This document shows, piece by piece, positions 62,450 through 64,000 of a DNA stretch of 64,000 bases. Under the pieces are notes generated by a model. It had not been told where the DNA came from, searched no databases, and worked only from the letters and a program-made list of their open reading frames with translations. Every line of letters begins with the position of its first letter. Position 1 is the first letter of the stretch. The position numbers and the translations under genes are program-made. This DNA is from Temperatibacter marinus (GTDB lineage Bacteria; Pseudomonadota; Alphaproteobacteria; Sphingomonadales; Kordiimonadaceae): NCBI RefSeq assembly GCF_031598375.1, contig NZ_CP123872.1, positions 620,001-684,000 on the forward strand, read 5' to 3'.

Positions 62450-62582
62450 TCTTTAACCTTCACCCAATACAATCGCATTCCCTAACGAATATTCATACCC
62501 TGACAGTCAAGACCGCTCTAGTCAACATTGAATTATTCTGTTAGCGTGCTGATCTCGTTGAAATCCAATAGGGGGATATCAA

Positions 62583-64000
62583 ATGACTCTTGATAATCTT
62601 AAAAAAACCTTCTCTGTAATAGCACTTGCCTTACTCTGCTATCTACCTGCTTATGCTGCAGAGGATAAGCTTTCTTATAAAGATGTTTTTGCCATAGAAT
62701 ATGCTGCTAATCCTGTAATGATGCCTGATGGTAAGACTGTTCTCTATGAACGGCGCTCCATGGATATGATGACTGATAGCATGAGAATAAATCTATGGAC
62801 CGTGAACCTAGATGGCACAGATCATTTGCCTTTACTCTCCGGAAAGGCAAGTCACCGAGCTGCCAGCTTCAGTCAGAACGGCAAAAAAATGGCTTATCTT
62901 TCCAGCAAGGAAGGGAAAACCCAAATCTACGTCCGGCATATGGAAAGCGGTAAAACGGCACGAGTGACCGATGTACAAATGGGACCATCAGGCTTGTCTT
63001 TTTCTCCTGATGGTAAATGGATCGCTTTTTCCATGTTCACCCCGACAGCGTCTAAAAAATTATTCTCAATTCCTTTCCGCCCAAAGGGTGCTGAATGGGC
63101 GAAAGAGGCTACTTATATCGACAGCACTCTTTTCCAACGTGACGGGTCAGGCATGCGCCGCCCTGGAAATATGCAAATATATATCGTTCCTGCAGACGGC
63201 GGTACGCCTCGTCAGATTACCAAAGGGGCTTTTGATCATGGCGGTCGCATGGCATGGAGCCCAGAAGGCGATAGTCTCTTCATCTCGGCCAATCGTCGCC
63301 CTGACAATGATATGGATATATTCAACAGCGACATTTATCGTCTATCCATCATCGATGGATCGCTCACGCAACTCACAAGCACATCAGGCCCTGAAGGCAG
63401 TCCTACACTGAGCCCTGACGGTACAATGATTGCTTTCACTGGATTTATCGATAACGGAAAATCAAACCAAAATTCCACCCTCTATGTGATGAGTGTTGAC
63501 GGCAGCGATGTTCGTGAACTCACCCCTGAAGTTGACCGTGCTATTGGCGATATCCAATGGGCAGCCAATGGCGCTGGACTGTATTTCTCCTATGATACAT
63601 ATGGGAAAAAGAATGTTGGCTATGTGACCCTTCAAGGTGTGAGCTCAGTAAAAACAGATGCACTCGGGGGCCAAAGTATTGGGCGTCCCTATACGTCAGG
63701 CCAATATGATGCCACTGATGACGGCCGAATTATTTTCACTCAGTCAACAGGAGATCGCCCTGCAGATCTCGCCATCGTTGATCGGTTAGGCCGCGTAACA
63801 CAGCTCACAGATTTAAACAGCGATGTTTTCGCGCATAAAAAGATCAATAAGCCAGAAATTATGCCAATCACAAGCAGCCATGATGGGCGCGATCTTCTAG
63901 CTTGGATTGTCAAACCTGCGAACTTTGATCCCAGCAAGAAATATCCTCTGATCTTAGAAATTCACGGGGGTCCTCATACAGCTTACGGCCCTGAATTTTC
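62583..64000 (+). CDS. Exported S9-family peptidase (acylaminoacyl-peptidase type), C terminus cut by the window
   Basis: The first 472 residues are visible. A signal peptide (LKKTFSVIALALLCYLPAYAA) is followed by a TolB-like beta-propeller with repeated SPDGKWIAFS-type blades (FSQNGKKMAYLSS, FSPDGKWIAFS, WSPEGDSLFISA, LSPDGTMIAFTG). The hydrolase domain then starts with ILEIHGGPHTAYG, the HGGPH oxyanion motif of S9C peptidases. The catalytic serine, aspartate and histidine lie beyond the right edge. Such periplasmic oligopeptidases are common in protein-degrading marine alphaproteobacteria. GGGGG precedes the ATG. Confidence 0.9.
   Translation, partial: MTLDNLKKTFSVIALALLCYLPAYAAEDKLSYKDVFAIEYAANPVMMPDGKTVLYERRSMDMMTDSMRINLWTVNLDGTDHLPLLSGKASHRAASFSQNGKKMAYLSSKEGKTQIYVRHMESGKTARVTDVQMGPSGLSFSPDGKWIAFSMFTPTASKKLFSIPFRPKGAEWAKEATYIDSTLFQRDGSGMRRPGNMQIYIVPADGGTPRQITKGAFDHGGRMAWSPEGDSLFISANRRPDNDMDIFNSDIYRLSIIDGSLTQLTSTSGPEGSPTLSPDGTMIAFTGFIDNGKSNQNSTLYVMSVDGSDVRELTPEVDRAIGDIQWAANGAGLYFSYDTYGKKNVGYVTLQGVSSVKTDALGGQSIGRPYTSGQYDATDDGRIIFTQSTGDRPADLAIVDRLGRVTQLTDLNSDVFAHKKINKPEIMPITSSHDGRDLLAWIVKPANFDPSKKYPLILEIHGGPHTAYGPEF

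Noticed and set aside
1-64000. CRISPR arrays, insertion sequences, prophage and tRNA or rRNA genes
   Set aside because: No regularly spaced direct repeats, transposase or phage structural proteins, and no tRNA-like cloverleaf with a GTTCGA-type arm were recognised on reading both strands.

Overview
The window looks like a chromosomal segment of a free-living, probably marine alphaproteobacterium with fairly low GC. The evidence is the gene order pyrF, lapA-like, ihfB, rpsA, cmk, an alphaproteobacterial-type RpoH promoter before htpG, an SpsE/SpsG/SpsF-type nonulosonate set and a NaChBac-type sodium channel. The order could be near Kordiimonadales/Emcibacterales, but that is a guess from gene style only. 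No phage, insertion sequence, CRISPR array, rRNA or tRNA was recognised.

Left part (1-17.4 kb): the start of a TonB-dependent receptor; two tandem exported DUF2807 (GIN-domain) proteins; a four-gene Gld-type ABC transporter operon (ATPase, permease, GldG-like, DUF4340); htpG behind a heat-shock promoter; a dihaem cytochrome c/rhodanese fusion; a small lipoprotein; a class I ribonucleotide reductase pair (nrdA, nrdB) behind two NrdR boxes; an ECF sigma factor with a membrane partner; and a ParA-type ATPase coupled to a ribbon-helix-helix protein.

Middle part (17.4-40.7 kb): mostly housekeeping. It holds secA with two SEC-C zinc motifs, argJ, a Flp pilin, a MutT-type Nudix gene, pheA, a membrane-anchored cytochrome c, marR with an NlpC/P60 hydrolase, an M17 aminopeptidase and a [2Fe-2S] ferredoxin. 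Next come the run sdaA, atl, sodium channel and purT, then MAPEG and MFS membrane proteins, sufE, a degenerate NtrC-like regulator, and the block pyrF, lapA-like, ihfB, rpsA, cmk.

Glycan island (40.7-59.5 kb): about 19 kb of AT-rich genes between cmk and a MoeB-like gene. It encodes a nonulosonic (sialic-like) acid route: sugar-nucleotide SDR, DegT aminotransferase, NeuB-type synthase without its SAF domain, PseG/SpsG-like hydrolase, and an SpsF-type cytidylyltransferase fused to an N-formyltransferase. Around these are four sulfotransferase-like proteins (one fused to a GT77-like glycosyltransferase domain), a TylF-like and a generic methyltransferase, a GDP-mannose 3,5-epimerase-like SDR, a GT2 glycosyltransferase and two related GT9/41-like proteins. 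The simplest reading is a surface polysaccharide or flagellin glycan carrying a formylated nonulosonate and sulfate groups. This is the most novel part of the window.

Right end (59.6-64 kb): a MoeB/ThiF-type adenylyltransferase with an overlapping DsrE-like protein, a GGDEF(degenerate)-EAL protein, and the first two thirds of an exported S9 peptidase that runs off the end. Start codons were often moved downstream from the longest reading frame when a ribosome binding site or family alignment supported it.
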